DNA of 64,000 bases from Pseudomonas putida (GCA_041879295.1 CP047152.1:517501-581500), one strand, 5' to 3'; numbered from the stretch's first letter, positions 42,882 through 56,086 are shown. Made by a program: numbers and translations. The notes: generated by a model not told the origin, from the sequence alone.

Positions 42882-43424
42882 ATGGCCCGTGGGGTTAACA
42901 AAGTCATTCTGGTCGGTACCTGTGGCCAGGATCCCGAAGTCCGCTACCTGCCCAACGGTAACGCCGTGACCAACCTGAGCCTGGCCACCAGCGAGCAGTG
43001 GACTGACAAGCAGTCGGGCCAGAAGGTCGAGCGTACCGAGTGGCACCGTGTGTCGTTGTTCGGCAAGGTTGCCGAAATCGCTGGCGAATACCTGCGCAAG
43101 GGTTCGCAGTGCTACATCGAAGGCAAGCTGCAGACCCGCGAGTGGGAAAAAGACGGCATCAAGCGCTACACCACCGAGATCATTGTCGACATCAACGGCA
43201 CCATGCAGCTGCTCGGCGGTCGTCCGCAGGGCCAGCAGCAGGGCGGTGACCCGTACAACCAGGGTGGCGGCAATTACGGTGGCGGCCAGCAGCAATACAA
43301 CCAGGCACCGCCACGCCAGCAGGCCCAGCGCCCGCAACAGGCCCCCCAGCGCCCAGCGCCGCAACAGCCTGCGCCGCAGCCGGCTGCTGATTTCGACAGC
43401 TTCGATGACGATATTCCGTTCTGA
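42882..43424 (+). CDS. ssb: Single-stranded DNA-binding protein
   Basis: SSB coats single-stranded DNA during replication and repair and recruits partners through its tail. The 180-residue protein has the OB-fold domain (about 1-110, from [20 protein letters not shown]), a low-complexity Gln, Gly and Pro linker (about 111-165), and the conserved acidic tip [11 protein letters not shown]. The ATG at 42882 follows AGGAGAACGTT. Confidence 0.97.
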   Translation: MARGVNKVILVGTCGQDPEVRYLPNGNAVTNLSLATSEQWTDKQSGQKVERTEWHRVSLFGKVAEIAGEYLRKGSQCYIEGKLQTREWEKDGIKRYTTEIIVDINGTMQLLGGRPQGQQQGGDPYNQGGGNYGGGQQQYNQAPPRQQAQRPQQAPQRPAPQQPAPQPAADFDSFDDDIPF

Positions 43425-43453
43425 TCAGAGCGGTAAGGCGTTCAGCAGGACCA

Positions 43454-43483
43454 GAAACCCGGGGCAGTTGCCCTGGGTTTTTT
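43454..43483 (+). terminator. Terminator after ssb
   Basis: AAACCCGGGGCA GTT TGCCCTGGGTTT-like stem (about 43456-43481) followed by a run of seven T. It ends the MFS-ssb unit and lies close to the end of the convergent regulator gene. Confidence 0.85.
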
Positions 43484-43514
43484 TATGGGCAGCACCGCAT
43501 ATCTGGCATCGCGG

Positions 43515-44939
43515 TCAGTAGAACAATCGCGGCTCCGGCGAATCCAGCAGGCTTGCCAGCTTGGTCAGGGCAAAGGACAGTTCCTGGCGGCTGGGTGCCA
43601 TCAGGGCGATGCGCACACCGCTGGTGGCGTGGCTGCGTTCTGGCAGGAACTGGCTGCCGCTGACCACCGTTACGCCATTGTCACGCGCAAGGTTGGCAAA
43701 CTCGTCGCTGGTCCACGGTTCTGGCAGCTCCAGCCAGATATGGAAGCTGTGAGGCTGAGTGCGGACCTTGTATCGGCCAAGAATCTCCCGGGCCAGGTGC
43801 TGGCGTGCTGCCGCCTCATCTTGTTGCATACGCACCAACTGGTCGGCCTTGCCGCTGTTGATCAGGTTGCTGGCCAGTTGCGCCATCAGTGGCGATGGCA
43901 TCCACACGCTGCTGCGTACCATCGATGATAACCGTGACAGGGTTTGCGGCGGGGCGTACAGGTAGCCGATGCGCAGTGCCGGCAGCACGCTTTTGGACAG
44001 GCTGGTGAGGTACACCGAGCGTTCAGGCGCATACGCTGCAAGCGGCTTGTAGTCCGGGTTGGGCTCAAGAAAACCGTAGATATCGTCATCCACGATGTAC
44101 AGGTCGAACTCCCGGGCGATCTCGGCGATGGCCTGGCGCCTTGCAGGGGGCATGATCGAGTTGGTCGGGTTCTGGTGCGTGGTGACGCACACCAGCAGGG
44201 AAGGGCGGTGTTCCAGGCAGGCCGCGCGCAATGCCTCCGGGATGATCCCGTGTTCGTCCATGGCTACGCCGCGCAGGCGCCGGCCCATGCTGTGGGCCAG
44301 GGATATGATGCCGGGGTAGCAAAGCGACTCGCACAGCACCACATCGTCACTCTTCGACAGGCTGCTGATGGTCACCAGCAGCCCATGCTGGGCGCCAGCG
44401 GTCAGTACTACCTGCTGCCAACGCGCATCAGGCAGCCAGCGCTGTATCCAGGTCGCACCGGCTTGTTTGTGGGACGTGTGGCCACCCTCTGTCACATAGT
44501 CGAGTACCTGCCCCAAGTCCGAGGAGGCGGCCATTTCGCTGATAGCCGCGCCTAGCCATTCGCTCATGTGAGCGTCGTTGGGCTTGATGATCGAGAGATC
44601 GATCTGGCTGCTTTCGCCGGCCACGGGCGCGGGCACCGACGGGGGGGTTAATGGCTGTCGCAATTGCCTGACAAACGTGCCTCGGCCTACCTCGCCCGCC
44701 ACCAAACCACGCTTGGCTGCTTCGTCGTAGGCCCTGCCAACAGTGCCGGGGGTTACATTCAGCGCCTCGGCGAGGTCCTTGAGTGTGGGTAAGCGATCGC
44801 CTTCTGCAAGCCGACCACCTTCGATGTCCTGTTCAAGGGCATCAGCGATCATCAGGTAAACCGGCTGTGTTTGATGGCTGAATTGAGGGACCCACATGGA
44901 AATGGCACCAGACGCTGCAAGAGCGCGAAAGCCTAGCAT
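43515..44939 (-). CDS. MocR-type regulator (GntR HTH plus aminotransferase-like domain)
   Basis: The 474-residue protein joins an N-terminal GntR winged helix (about 30-95, with DRLPTLKDLAEALNVTPGTV) to a type I PLP aminotransferase-like domain that senses an amino compound. The PLP-binding stretch SLSKSVLPALRIGYL keeps the lysine. Such regulators include TauR of taurine use and GabR. A start at 44897 (MWVPQFS) would give 460 residues; neither start has a good ribosome site. It is divergent from a TauE/SafE permease and a YdfG-like reductase, with a 16-bp palindrome between, so it probably controls them. The ligand is not known. Confidence 0.88.
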   Translation of the reverse strand: MLGFRALAASGAISMWVPQFSHQTQPVYLMIADALEQDIEGGRLAEGDRLPTLKDLAEALNVTPGTVGRAYDEAAKRGLVAGEVGRGTFVRQLRQPLTPPSVPAPVAGESSQIDLSIIKPNDAHMSEWLGAAISEMAASSDLGQVLDYVTEGGHTSHKQAGATWIQRWLPDARWQQVVLTAGAQHGLLVTISSLSKSDDVVLCESLCYPGIISLAHSMGRRLRGVAMDEHGIIPEALRAACLEHRPSLLVCVTTHQNPTNSIMPPARRQAIAEIAREFDLYIVDDDIYGFLEPNPDYKPLAAYAPERSVYLTSLSKSVLPALRIGYLYAPPQTLSRLSSMVRSSVWMPSPLMAQLASNLINSGKADQLVRMQQDEAAARQHLAREILGRYKVRTQPHSFHIWLELPEPWTSDEFANLARDNGVTVVSGSQFLPERSHATSGVRIALMAPSRQELSFALTKLASLLDSPEPRLFY

Positions 44940-44997
44940 GAAAGCTCGGATGCAGGTAATGATGGTAATTGGTTTGATTGAGTTGATTTTATTTTAG

Positions 44998-45013
44998 ATT
45001 GAATCGATTCAAT
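44998..45013. promoter_or_regulatory. Perfect 16-bp palindrome, candidate operator
   Basis: ATTGAATCGATTCAAT reads the same on both strands and lies in the only AT-rich part of the 146-base gap between the divergent MocR regulator and the TauE/SafE permease. Promoter-like hexamers for both directions are near it. It is a good candidate binding site, although MocR proteins often use direct repeats. Confidence 0.6.
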
Positions 45014-45085
45014 TTTTGAAATTACAATCATCGCCCGATCAGGCCAGCCGCACTCGCGCTGTGCCTGGCTTAAACGCTCCACTGG

Positions 45086-45883
45086 ATGGACATTGCTATG
45101 GAAATTCTGGGTTCTTACTGGGCGGAGCACTGGTTGCTGGCCATCCTCATGCTTGGCGCGATCGCCTTCGTTGCGGGTTTCGTCGACAGCATTGCCGGTG
45201 GTGGTGGCTTGTTTCTGGTACCGGGCTTTCTGCTGGTTGGCATGCCGCCGCAGGTGGCACTGGGCCAGGAAAAACTGGTCAGTACCCTTGGCACACTGGC
45301 GGCTATCCGAAACTTCCTGGCCAACAGCAAGATGGTCTGGCAGGTAGCGTTGGTCGGAGTGCCGTTTTCGCTGCTAGGCGCCTACCTGGGGGCTCACCTG
45401 ATCGTGTCGATCTCGCAGGAAACTGTGGGCAAGATCATCCTGGCACTGATCCCGCTCGGTATTCTCATTTTCCTTACCCCCAAGGACCGCCCGGTCGAGG
45501 AGCGCGAACTGTCATCGCGCATGCTGTTCACCGTGGTCCCGCTGACCTGCTTGGCCATTGGCTTCTATGACGGCTTCTTCGGCCCCGGTACCGGCAGCAT
45601 GTTCATCATCGCTTTCCATTACCTGTTGCGCATGGACCTGGTCTCCAGTTCGGCCAACTCCAAAACCTTCAACTTCGCTTCCAACATCGGTGCGTTGGTC
45701 GCCTTCGTCAGCGCAGGCAAGGTCGTCTACCTGCTGGCATTGCCACTTGTGGCCTGCAACATCCTCGGTAACCACCTGGGCAGTTCCCTGGCCTTGCGTA
45801 AAGGCAACGAAGTGGTGCGCAAGGTGTTGGTGTTCTCGATGCTCTGCCTGTTCACCAGCCTGGGCGTGAAGTACCTGACTTGA
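45086..45883 (+). CDS. TauE/SafE family permease
   Basis: The 265-residue protein has about eight membrane helices and two repeated glycine-rich halves (FVAGFVDSIAGGGGLFLVPG near 26-45 and GFYDGFFGPGTGSMF near 157-171), the hallmark of this family. Members export organosulfur compounds or sulfite. An alternative start is the ATG at 45098 (MEILGSYW). The SDR gene follows after 21 bases in the same operon. With the MocR regulator this resembles isf-type loci, where a TauE-like protein exports isethionate. The substrate is inferred, not shown. Confidence 0.85.
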   Translation: MDIAMEILGSYWAEHWLLAILMLGAIAFVAGFVDSIAGGGGLFLVPGFLLVGMPPQVALGQEKLVSTLGTLAAIRNFLANSKMVWQVALVGVPFSLLGAYLGAHLIVSISQETVGKIILALIPLGILIFLTPKDRPVEERELSSRMLFTVVPLTCLAIGFYDGFFGPGTGSMFIIAFHYLLRMDLVSSSANSKTFNFASNIGALVAFVSAGKVVYLLALPLVACNILGNHLGSSLALRKGNEVVRKVLVFSMLCLFTSLGVKYLT

Positions 45884-45904
45884 TCCATTGATAGGAGATA
45901 ACGA

Positions 45905-46666
45905 ATGAAAACCGCATTTGTAACCGGTGCTTCCTCAGGCTTTGGCCGCGCCATCTGCTGCACCCTGATCGGCAAAGGCTACCGCGTGGTCGGTGGTGCC
46001 AGGCGCATGGACAAACTGAAAGCACTGGAGGCTGAACTGGGCGCCAATTTCATTCCGATGGCGCTGGATGTCACTGATTCAGTATCGCTCGAGAAGGCGG
46101 TCGAGCAGATGCGTGAGGCGTCGCTGCAGATCGATCTGCTGGTCAACAACGCGGGGCTGGCGCTGGGCGTGGACCGTGCCCAAGCCAGCAGTGCCGCAAA
46201 CTGGCAGCAGATGATCGACACCAACATCACCGGCCTGGCCATGGTCACCCACAAGATTCTGCCGCAGATGGTGGAAGCCGATAGCGGCATGATCATCAAC
46301 ATCGGCTCGATCGCCGGTACTTACCCCTACCCGGGCGGTAACGTGTATGGCGCCAGCAAGGCGTTCGTCCGCCAGTTCAGCCTCAACCTGCGTGCCGACC
46401 TGGCTGGCACCCGCGTGCGGGTAAGCAACATCGAGCCGGGGCTGTGCTCAGGCACTGACTTCTCGATGGTGCGCCTGAATGGCGACGTGGATGCCGTGCA
46501 GGCCCTGTATCGGGATGTAGAGGCCCTCCTGCCGGAGGACATTGCAGCAACGGTAGCCTGGGTTGCCGAGCAGCCGGCGCATGTAAACATCAACACCATC
46601 GAGATCATGCCTGTGGCGCAGAGCAGTGCGGCGCTGAATGTGGTGCGCAACCTGCCACGTACCTGA
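45905..46666 (+). CDS. YdfG/IsfD-like short-chain dehydrogenase
   Basis: The 253-residue classical SDR has the Rossmann motif TGASSGFG (7-14), NNAGLALG (81-88) and the catalytic set Ser135, Tyr148 and Lys152 (VYGASKAFVRQFSLNLR). Arg33 and Arg34 after the second strand suggest NADPH use. It resembles E. coli YdfG along its length, which reduces 3-hydroxy acids and malonic semialdehyde; sulfoacetaldehyde reductase IsfD belongs to the same group. It follows a TauE/SafE permease by 21 bases behind a GGAGATAACG ribosome site. Sulfoacetaldehyde or another short semialdehyde is the likely substrate (inference). Confidence 0.85.
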   Translation: MKTAFVTGASSGFGRAICCTLIGKGYRVVGGARRMDKLKALEAELGANFIPMALDVTDSVSLEKAVEQMREASLQIDLLVNNAGLALGVDRAQASSAANWQQMIDTNITGLAMVTHKILPQMVEADSGMIINIGSIAGTYPYPGGNVYGASKAFVRQFSLNLRADLAGTRVRVSNIEPGLCSGTDFSMVRLNGDVDAVQALYRDVEALLPEDIAATVAWVAEQPAHVNINTIEIMPVAQSSAALNVVRNLPRT

Positions 46667-46813
46667 TTGGTGCTGTACCGCTGACTCAGGTCATCGCACC
46701 TTCTGGATTCTTGACTAGTCTTATCCTTTGGCGGCTATCAATTGGCCGCCACCGTGACTACCAAGAGGCGCCGGCAATGTTCCGTGCGTCCACCACCTGA
46801 TCAGGAGTGCACG

Positions 46814-49800
46814 ATGGACCTGAACCGTCGGCAGTTCTTCAAGGTCGCCGCCGTCGGCCTTGGAGGCTCGAGCCTTGCAGCGTTGGGCATGGCCCCGACG
46901 CCGGCATTCGCCGAGCAGGTGCGTCACTTCAAGCTGGCGCATACCAAAGAAACCCGTAACACCTGCCCCTACTGTTCGGTCGGCTGCGGCCTGATCATGT
47001 ACAGCCAGGGTGATGCGGGAAAAAACGTCAAACAGAACATCATTCATATCGAAGGGGACGCCGACCACCCGGTCAACCGGGGCACCCTCTGCCCGAAAGG
47101 CGCCGGCCTGCTGGACTTTATCCACAGCTCGAGCCGCCTGCAGTACCCCGAGGTTCGCAAGCCGGGCAGCAAAGAATGGGTGCGGGTCAGCTGGGACGAG
47201 GCGCTCGACCGCGTCGCCGACCTGATGAAGCAGGACCGCGATGCCAACTTCATCGAAAAGAACGCCCAAGGACAAACAGTCAACCGCTGGCTCTCCACCG
47301 GTTTTCTTGCCGCTTCCGCCGCTTCCAGCGAGGCTGGCTACCTGACCCACAAGGTCATCCGCGCAACAGGCATGCTGGGGTTCGATAACCAGGCACGTGT
47401 CTGACATGGCCCGACGGTGGCAAGTCTTGCCCCGACGTACGGCCGTGGCGCCATGACCAACCACTGGTCCGATATCGCCAACGCGAATCTGGTCCTGGTG
47501 ATGGGTGGCAACGCAGCAGAAGCGCACCCGTGCGGCTTCAAGTGGGTGACCGAGGCCAAGGCGCACAACAAGGCGCGGCTGATTGTGGTCGACCCGCGGT
47601 TTACCCGTACCGCTTCGGTGGCGGATTACTATGCACCGATCCGTACTGGTACCGACATCGCCTTCATGGGCGGGCTGATCAACTATCTGCTTAGCACAGA
47701 CAAGATCCAGCACGAGTACGTGCGCAACTACACTGACGTGTCGTTCATCGTCAAAGAGAACTACGGCTTCGAGGACGGGTTGTTCAGCGGCTACGACGAG
47801 GCCAAGCGTGTGTACGCCGACAAGTCCGGCTGGGGTTACGAGCTGGGCGAGGACGGCTATGCCAAGGTCGACCCGACACTGCAGCACCCTCGCTGCGTGT
47901 TCCAGCTGATGAAACAGCATTACAGCCGCTATACCCCGGAACTGGCGAGCATGACCTGTGGCATGCCACAGGACGCCATGATGAAGGTCTGGGAAGAGAT
48001 CGCCTCCTGCTCGGTACCGGGCAAGACCATGACGATCCTCTATGCGCTCGGCTGGACGCAGCATTCGATCGGCGCGCAGATCATTCGTAGCGCGGCCATG
48101 GTTCAGTTGCTGCTGGGCAACGTCGGCATGCCGGGTGGAGGGGTCAACGCGTTGCGTGGACACTCCAACATCCAGGGCCTGACCGACCTCGGCCTGTTGT
48201 CCAACTTGCTGCCGGGTTACCTGACCTTGCCCGGTGATGCCGAGCAGGATTACGCCGCCTACATCGACAAACGCGCCTCCAAGCCACTGCGCCCGGGCCA
48301 GCTGTCGTACTGGCAGAACTACGGCAAGTTCCACGTCAGCCTGATGAAAGCCTGGTACGGGGCCAACGCCACGGTAGAAAACAACTGGGGCTACGAGTGG
48401 CTACCCAAGCTCGACGTGCCGGGCTACGACGTGCTGCGCATGTTCGAGATGATGGACCAGGGCAAGGTCAACGGCTATATGTGCCAAGGTTTCAATCCGA
48501 TTGCAGCGCTGCCGGACAAGAACCGTGTCACTGCGGCGCTGAGTAAGCTCAAGTGGCTGGTGGTCATGGACCCGCTAGCTACCGAGACATCGGAGTTCTG
48601 GCGCAATGCCGGGCCGTTCAACGACGTCGACACGGCCAATATCCAGACCGAAGTGATCCGCTTGCCCACTACCTGCTTCGCCGAGGAAGACGGGTCGCTG
48701 GTCAACAGCAGCCGTTGGCTGCAATGGCACTGGAAGGGCGCAGACGGCCCGGGCGAGACCCGTACCGACGTGCACATCATGAGCGAGTTGTTCCTGCGCC
48801 TGCGCCAACGCTACCAGGCCGAGGGCGGCACCTATCCCGACCCGATAATGAACATCAGCTGGCCGTACAAGATACCTGAGGAGCCATCCCCGGAGGAGTT
48901 GGCCAAGGAGATGAACGGCTGGGCGGTGGCCGATGTCACCGACCCGACTGGCGCGGTGATCAAGGCGGGCCAGCAACTGGCGGGCTTCGGCCAGCTCAAG
49001 GACGATGGCAGCACCGCGTCTGGCTGCTGGATCTTCGCCGGCTGCTGGACCGAACAGGGCAACCAGATGGCTCGCCGCGACAACAGCGACCCGTATGGCA
49101 TGCACCAGGTACAGAACTGGGCCTGGGCCTGGCCGGCCAACCGCCGCATCCTCTACAACCGTGCGTCCAGCGACCCGCAAGGCAAGCCTTGGGACCCGGA
49201 GAAAAAGCGCCTGGTGTGGTGGAGCGGCAAGGCCTGGACCGGCACCGACGTACCGGACTTCAAGGTCGACTCGCCGCCCGAGGCTGGGATGAATCCGTTC
49301 ATCATGAACCCTGAAGGCGTGGCGCGTTTCTTTGCCATCGACAAGATGGCCGAAGGCCCGTTCCCCGAGCACTATGAGCCATTCGAAACACCGATCGGCA
49401 TCAACCCGCTGCACCCGCAGAACAAGAAGGCCACCAGCAACCCGGCCGGGCGCATCTTCGATTCCGTGTGGGACACCCTCGGCACGCACGACGAGTTCCC
49501 CTATGCGGCGACCACCTACCGGCTGACCGAGCACTTCCACTTCTGGAGCAAGCATTGCCGGCTCAACGCCATTGCCCAGCCCGAGCAGTTCGTCGAGATC
49601 GGCGAGGTGCTGGCCAACGAGAAAGGCATCAAGGCCGGCGACCGGGTACGGGTGTCGAGCAAGCGTGGGCATATCGATGCGGTGGCGGTGGTGACCAAGC
49701 GGATTCGCCCGCTGCAGGTCAACAATCAGACCGTGCACCAGATCGGCATCCCGCTGCACTGGGGCTTCACCGGCGTTACCCGGCATGGCTACCTGACCAA

Positions 49801-49882
49801 TACCTTGGTGCCGTTCCTCGGTGATGGCAACACGCAGACGCCAGAGTCCAAGTCGTTCCTCGTCAAAGTGGAGAAACTCTGA
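46814..49882 (+). CDS. fdoG: Formate dehydrogenase alpha subunit, selenocysteine-containing
   Basis: This is the catalytic molybdopterin subunit that oxidises formate to CO2 in the periplasm. The 1022-residue product is one gene read through an in-frame TGA at 47402-47404, giving selenocysteine at residue 197, in the context [22 protein letters not shown], exactly as in E. coli FdnG/FdoG. The N-terminus [15 protein letters not shown] with a hydrophobic stretch and AFA is a Tat signal. The [4Fe-4S] motif [10 protein letters not shown] (about 53-62) follows. The ATG at 46814 follows CAGGAGTGC. It overlaps the next gene by one base. Confidence 0.95.
47402..47445 (+). promoter_or_regulatory. Selenocysteine UGA codon with SECIS hairpin
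   Basis: The TGA at 47402 is followed by a hairpin GGCAA GTC TTGCC (47419-47431) about 17 bases on, the distance and apical GUC that SelB needs in E. coli formate dehydrogenase mRNAs. The translated residues stay conserved, since the element lies in coding sequence. Confidence 0.85.
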
Positions 49883-50832
49883 TGGCCAGCCAAGACATCA
49901 TCGCCCGCTCGGCCACCACTACCGTTCCGCCCTCGGTGCGTCAGCAGCAGGAAGTCGCCAAGCTGATTGACACTACCAAGTGCATCGGTTGCAAGGCCTG
50001 CCAGGTGGCGTGCTCGGAGTGGAATGAACTGCGTGACGAGGTTGGCCACAACCACGGCACCTACGACAACCCCCAGGACCTCACGGCCGAGACCTGGACC
50101 CTGATGCGCTTTACCGAGCATGAGCGCGACGACGGCAACCTGGAGTGGCTGATCCGCAAGGATGGCTGCATGCACTGTGCCGACCCAGGTTGCCTGAAGG
50201 CCTGCCCAAGCCCTGGTGCGATCATCAAACACGCCAACGGTATCGTCGACTTCAACCAGGACCACTGCATCGGCTGCGGCTACTGCATCACCGGCTGTCC
50301 GTTCAACATCCCGCGCATCTCGCAGAAAGACCACAAGGCGTACAAGTGCACCCTGTGTTCCGATCGCGTGAGCGTGGGGCTGGAGCCGGCGTGCGTGAAA
50401 ACCTGCCCGACCGGTGCGATCGTGTTCGGCAGCAAGGACGAGATGAAAGTGCATGCGGCCGAGCGCATCGTCGATCTGAAATCGCGGGGCTACGACAACG
50501 CCGGGTTGTACGACCCGGACGGCGTCGGTGGCACCCACGTGATGTACGTGCTGCACCATGCCGACACGCCGAAGCTGTATGCCGGCCTGCCGGACCAGCC
50601 AGTGATCAGCCCGTTGGTGGGGTTGTGGAAGGGCTTCACCAAGCCGCTGGCGCTGTTGGCCATGGGCGCGGCGGTGCTGGCGGGGTTCTTCCACTATGTG
50701 CGGATCGGCCCTCAGCGTGTCGAGGAGGATGAGCACCCGACACCGCCGGACGAAAGCGTGCATCAAGTGGACCCGTCGGTCCATGTCTATGATCCGAAGC
50801 AGCCCGGTGGGCAAGGGGAGCAGCGGCCATGA
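49882..50832 (+). CDS. fdoH: Formate dehydrogenase beta (iron-sulfur) subunit
   Basis: The 316-residue protein carries electrons from the alpha subunit to the cytochrome b. Four [4Fe-4S] groups are visible: [14 protein letters not shown] (about 34-47), [24 protein letters not shown] and [21 protein letters not shown] hydrophobic segment near residues 252-272 ([20 protein letters not shown]) anchors it to the membrane. Its ATG overlaps the fdoG stop (TGATG), and its end overlaps fdoI by four bases, so the three subunits are translationally coupled. Confidence 0.95.
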   Translation: MASQDIIARSATTTVPPSVRQQQEVAKLIDTTKCIGCKACQVACSEWNELRDEVGHNHGTYDNPQDLTAETWTLMRFTEHERDDGNLEWLIRKDGCMHCADPGCLKACPSPGAIIKHANGIVDFNQDHCIGCGYCITGCPFNIPRISQKDHKAYKCTLCSDRVSVGLEPACVKTCPTGAIVFGSKDEMKVHAAERIVDLKSRGYDNAGLYDPDGVGGTHVMYVLHHADTPKLYAGLPDQPVISPLVGLWKGFTKPLALLAMGAAVLAGFFHYVRIGPQRVEEDEHPTPPDESVHQVDPSVHVYDPKQPGGQGEQRP

Positions 50833-51485
50833 ACGACAACAAACCCATACTGCGCTACAACGCCAACGAGCGTAGCAACCACTGGGTGGTGGCGATCCTG
50901 TTCATCCTGGCTGGGCTGTCGGGGCTTGCGCTGTTCCATCCGGCGCTATTCTGGCTCAGCAACCTGTTCGGCGGCGGGCCGTGGACGCGCATTCTGCATC
51001 CCTTCCTCGGGGTAGCGATGTTCGTGTTCTTCCTCGGCCTGGTATTGCGCTTCTGGCGGGCCAACTTCATCACCGCCAACGACCGCCTGTGGCTGCGCCG
51101 GGTGGACCGGGTAATGCGCAACGAGGAGGAGGGTGTGCCGCCGGTCGGCAAGTACAATGCCGGGCAGAAGCTGCTGTTCTGGACCCTGCTGGTGTGCATG
51201 CTGGTGCTGCTGGTCAGTGGCGTGGTGATCTGGCGGGCATACTTCAGCCATTGGTTTGGCATCGATGCCATTCGCTTGTCTGCGCTGCTGCATGCGCTGG
51301 CGGCCTTCGTGCTGATTCTCAGCATCATCGTGCACATCTACGCCGGCATCTGGATCAAGGGCTCGATCAGCGCCATGCTGCATGGCTGGGTCAGCCGCGC
51401 CTGGGCACGCAAGCATCATGAGTTGTGGTACCGCGAAGTGACCGGCGACAAGACGCCGGGTGATCACGGACGAAAAGAAGGATGA
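50829..51485 (+). CDS. fdoI: Formate dehydrogenase gamma subunit (cytochrome b556)
   Basis: The 218-residue inner-membrane protein has four hydrophobic helices and the haem-ligand histidines of this family ([15 protein letters not shown] near 13-27; [20 protein letters not shown] near 153-172). It passes electrons from FdoH to quinone. It overlaps fdoH by four bases, and fdhE begins four bases after its stop. Confidence 0.93.
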   Translation: MNDNKPILRYNANERSNHWVVAILFILAGLSGLALFHPALFWLSNLFGGGPWTRILHPFLGVAMFVFFLGLVLRFWRANFITANDRLWLRRVDRVMRNEEEGVPPVGKYNAGQKLLFWTLLVCMLVLLVSGVVIWRAYFSHWFGIDAIRLSALLHALAAFVLILSIIVHIYAGIWIKGSISAMLHGWVSRAWARKHHELWYREVTGDKTPGDHGRKEG

Positions 51486-51489
51486 GCGC

Positions 51490-52416
51490 TTGAGCAGCAT
51501 ACTCGAACCCGGGCAGATCGAAGCGTCGGCTGTCACGCCGCCATTTCTGCACCTGCCTGCCGCCAACCTGTTTGAACTGCGCGCCGCGCGCCTGGAGCAT
51601 CTGGCTGAAGGCAACGCGCTTGGCGACTACCTGACGCTGATCGCGCGGTTATGCCGCATCCAGCAGCAGCTTGTGGATAACCCGCCCGGCGGTCTGCCGG
51701 TGGCCGAGGAACGTCAGCGCCTGTGCATGGATCATGGTTTGCCGCCGCTGGCGGCTGACAGTCTGGTGCGTGAAGGGCCGTGGCTGGTCTGGTTGCAGGC
51801 ACTGCTTGAGCACCTCAACAGCGAAAGCAGTGGCCCGCTGGGTGAGGCGCTGCAGCTGCTGCGAGGCAGTGATGACCATCAGCGCAAGGGCTGGGGCATT
51901 GCTTTGCTGGCAGGCCAGTACGATGGTGTGCCCGCAGCACTGGTGCCCTTCCTCGGGGCCGCGTTGCAGGCAGCCTGGTCCAGCTGGTTGCTGGCGCTGC
52001 CCGCACACCAGCTCAAGCCAGCCGGCAGCCTGGCCCAATGCCCGGCTTGCGGTTCGCCGGCGATGGCCGGGGTGGTGCGCAACCGTGGAAAGCACAACGG
52101 CTTGCGTTACCTGGCCTGTTCGTTGTGTGCCTGCGAGTGGCATGTTGTGCGAGTCAAGTGCGTGTACTGCGAGTCGAGCAAGGATTTGCGTTACACCAGC
52201 CTTGAGGATGACCGCCATGCACCAGGCAAAGCGCCGCTGCGCGCCGAGTGCTGCCCTGGTTGCGACAGCTACCTGAAGCAGAACTACCTGGAGAACGATG
52301 CGGCGGCCGAGCCGCTGGCTGACGACCTGGCCAGCCTGGCCTTGGATATACGCCTGGACGGGGAGGGTTTCCATCGCCTGGCGCCCAACCTGATGCTCGC
52401 CCCGGGTAGCGGTTGA
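51490..52416 (+). CDS. fdhE: Formate dehydrogenase accessory protein FdhE
   Basis: FdhE is a cytoplasmic iron-binding chaperone needed to mature Tat-exported formate dehydrogenases. The 308-residue protein has the family's rubredoxin-like cysteine pairs CPACGSP, CSLCACEW, CVYCESS and CCPGCDS in the C-terminal half (about 183-265). I chose the TTG at 51490 (MSSILEPGQIEAS), 6 bases after AAGGATGAG; a GTG at 51460 inside fdoI is open but less likely. Position right after fdoGHI fits its role. Confidence 0.92.
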   Translation: MSSILEPGQIEASAVTPPFLHLPAANLFELRAARLEHLAEGNALGDYLTLIARLCRIQQQLVDNPPGGLPVAEERQRLCMDHGLPPLAADSLVREGPWLVWLQALLEHLNSESSGPLGEALQLLRGSDDHQRKGWGIALLAGQYDGVPAALVPFLGAALQAAWSSWLLALPAHQLKPAGSLAQCPACGSPAMAGVVRNRGKHNGLRYLACSLCACEWHVVRVKCVYCESSKDLRYTSLEDDRHAPGKAPLRAECCPGCDSYLKQNYLENDAAAEPLADDLASLALDIRLDGEGFHRLAPNLMLAPGSG

Positions 52417-52489
52417 GGGTCTACACTGAAACACCGACTTGCCTTCGTACCTACAGGTAATTGCGCCAACCTTCAGGATGACGCTGTAC

Positions 52490-52519
52490 TTGTAGGAGCG
52501 GGTTCACCGCGAATGGGCC
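52490..52519 (-). repeat. REP element (P. putida type)
   Basis: TTGTAGGAGCGGGTTCACCGCGAATGGGCC is the reverse form of the REP repeat spread over P. putida genomes. It lies in the 138-base gap before selA. A second copy lies in the forward direction at 56018, so the pair flanks selA-selB-selC. Confidence 0.8.
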
Positions 52520-52548
52520 AGCACAGACAACGGATCAGTCCAAGGTAG

Positions 52549-55901
<3,353 letters not shown>

Positions 55902-55907
55902 GTTCAA

Positions 55908-56003
55908 GGAAGGCAATCGCGCCCGGTGGCGCGGCCGGGCTTCAAACCCGGTTGGGGACGGCAGCCGTTCCCGGGCAGGTTCGACTCCCGCTGCCTTCCG
56001 CCA
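55908..56003 (+). tRNA. selC: tRNA-Sec (anticodon TCA)
   Basis: A 96-base tRNA with an extended 8-bp acceptor stem (GGAAGGCA / TGCCTTCC), a long variable arm, encoded CCA, and the anticodon loop CTTCAAA giving TCA, which reads UGA. It starts 6 bases past selB. It is longer than normal tRNAs, as expected of selenocysteine tRNA. Confidence 0.96.
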
Positions 56004-56017
56004 TTTTTCACGCTTTA

Positions 56018-56048
56018 GGGCCTCTTCGCGGGCGAACCCGCTCCTACA
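56018..56048 (+). repeat. REP element (P. putida type)
   Basis: GGGCCTCTTCGCGGGCGAACCCGCTCCTACA matches the P. putida REP sequence in the forward direction, with an internal GCGGG/CCCGC stem. It lies between tRNA-Sec and the convergent asparaginase gene. Confidence 0.8.
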
Positions 56049-56086
56049 CAGGAAACCCTATCGTCGTAGGCCCTCAAGGGCGCTGA

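Noticed and set aside
46711..46741. Sigma-70 promoter of the formate dehydrogenase operon
   Set aside because: TTGACT is present, but the best -10 (TATCAA) is 19 bases away, too weak to list.
46742..47404. fdoG as a pseudogene or frameshifted pair
   Set aside because: The TGA falls at the known selenocysteine position, with a SECIS hairpin after it and selA, selB and tRNA-Sec nearby.
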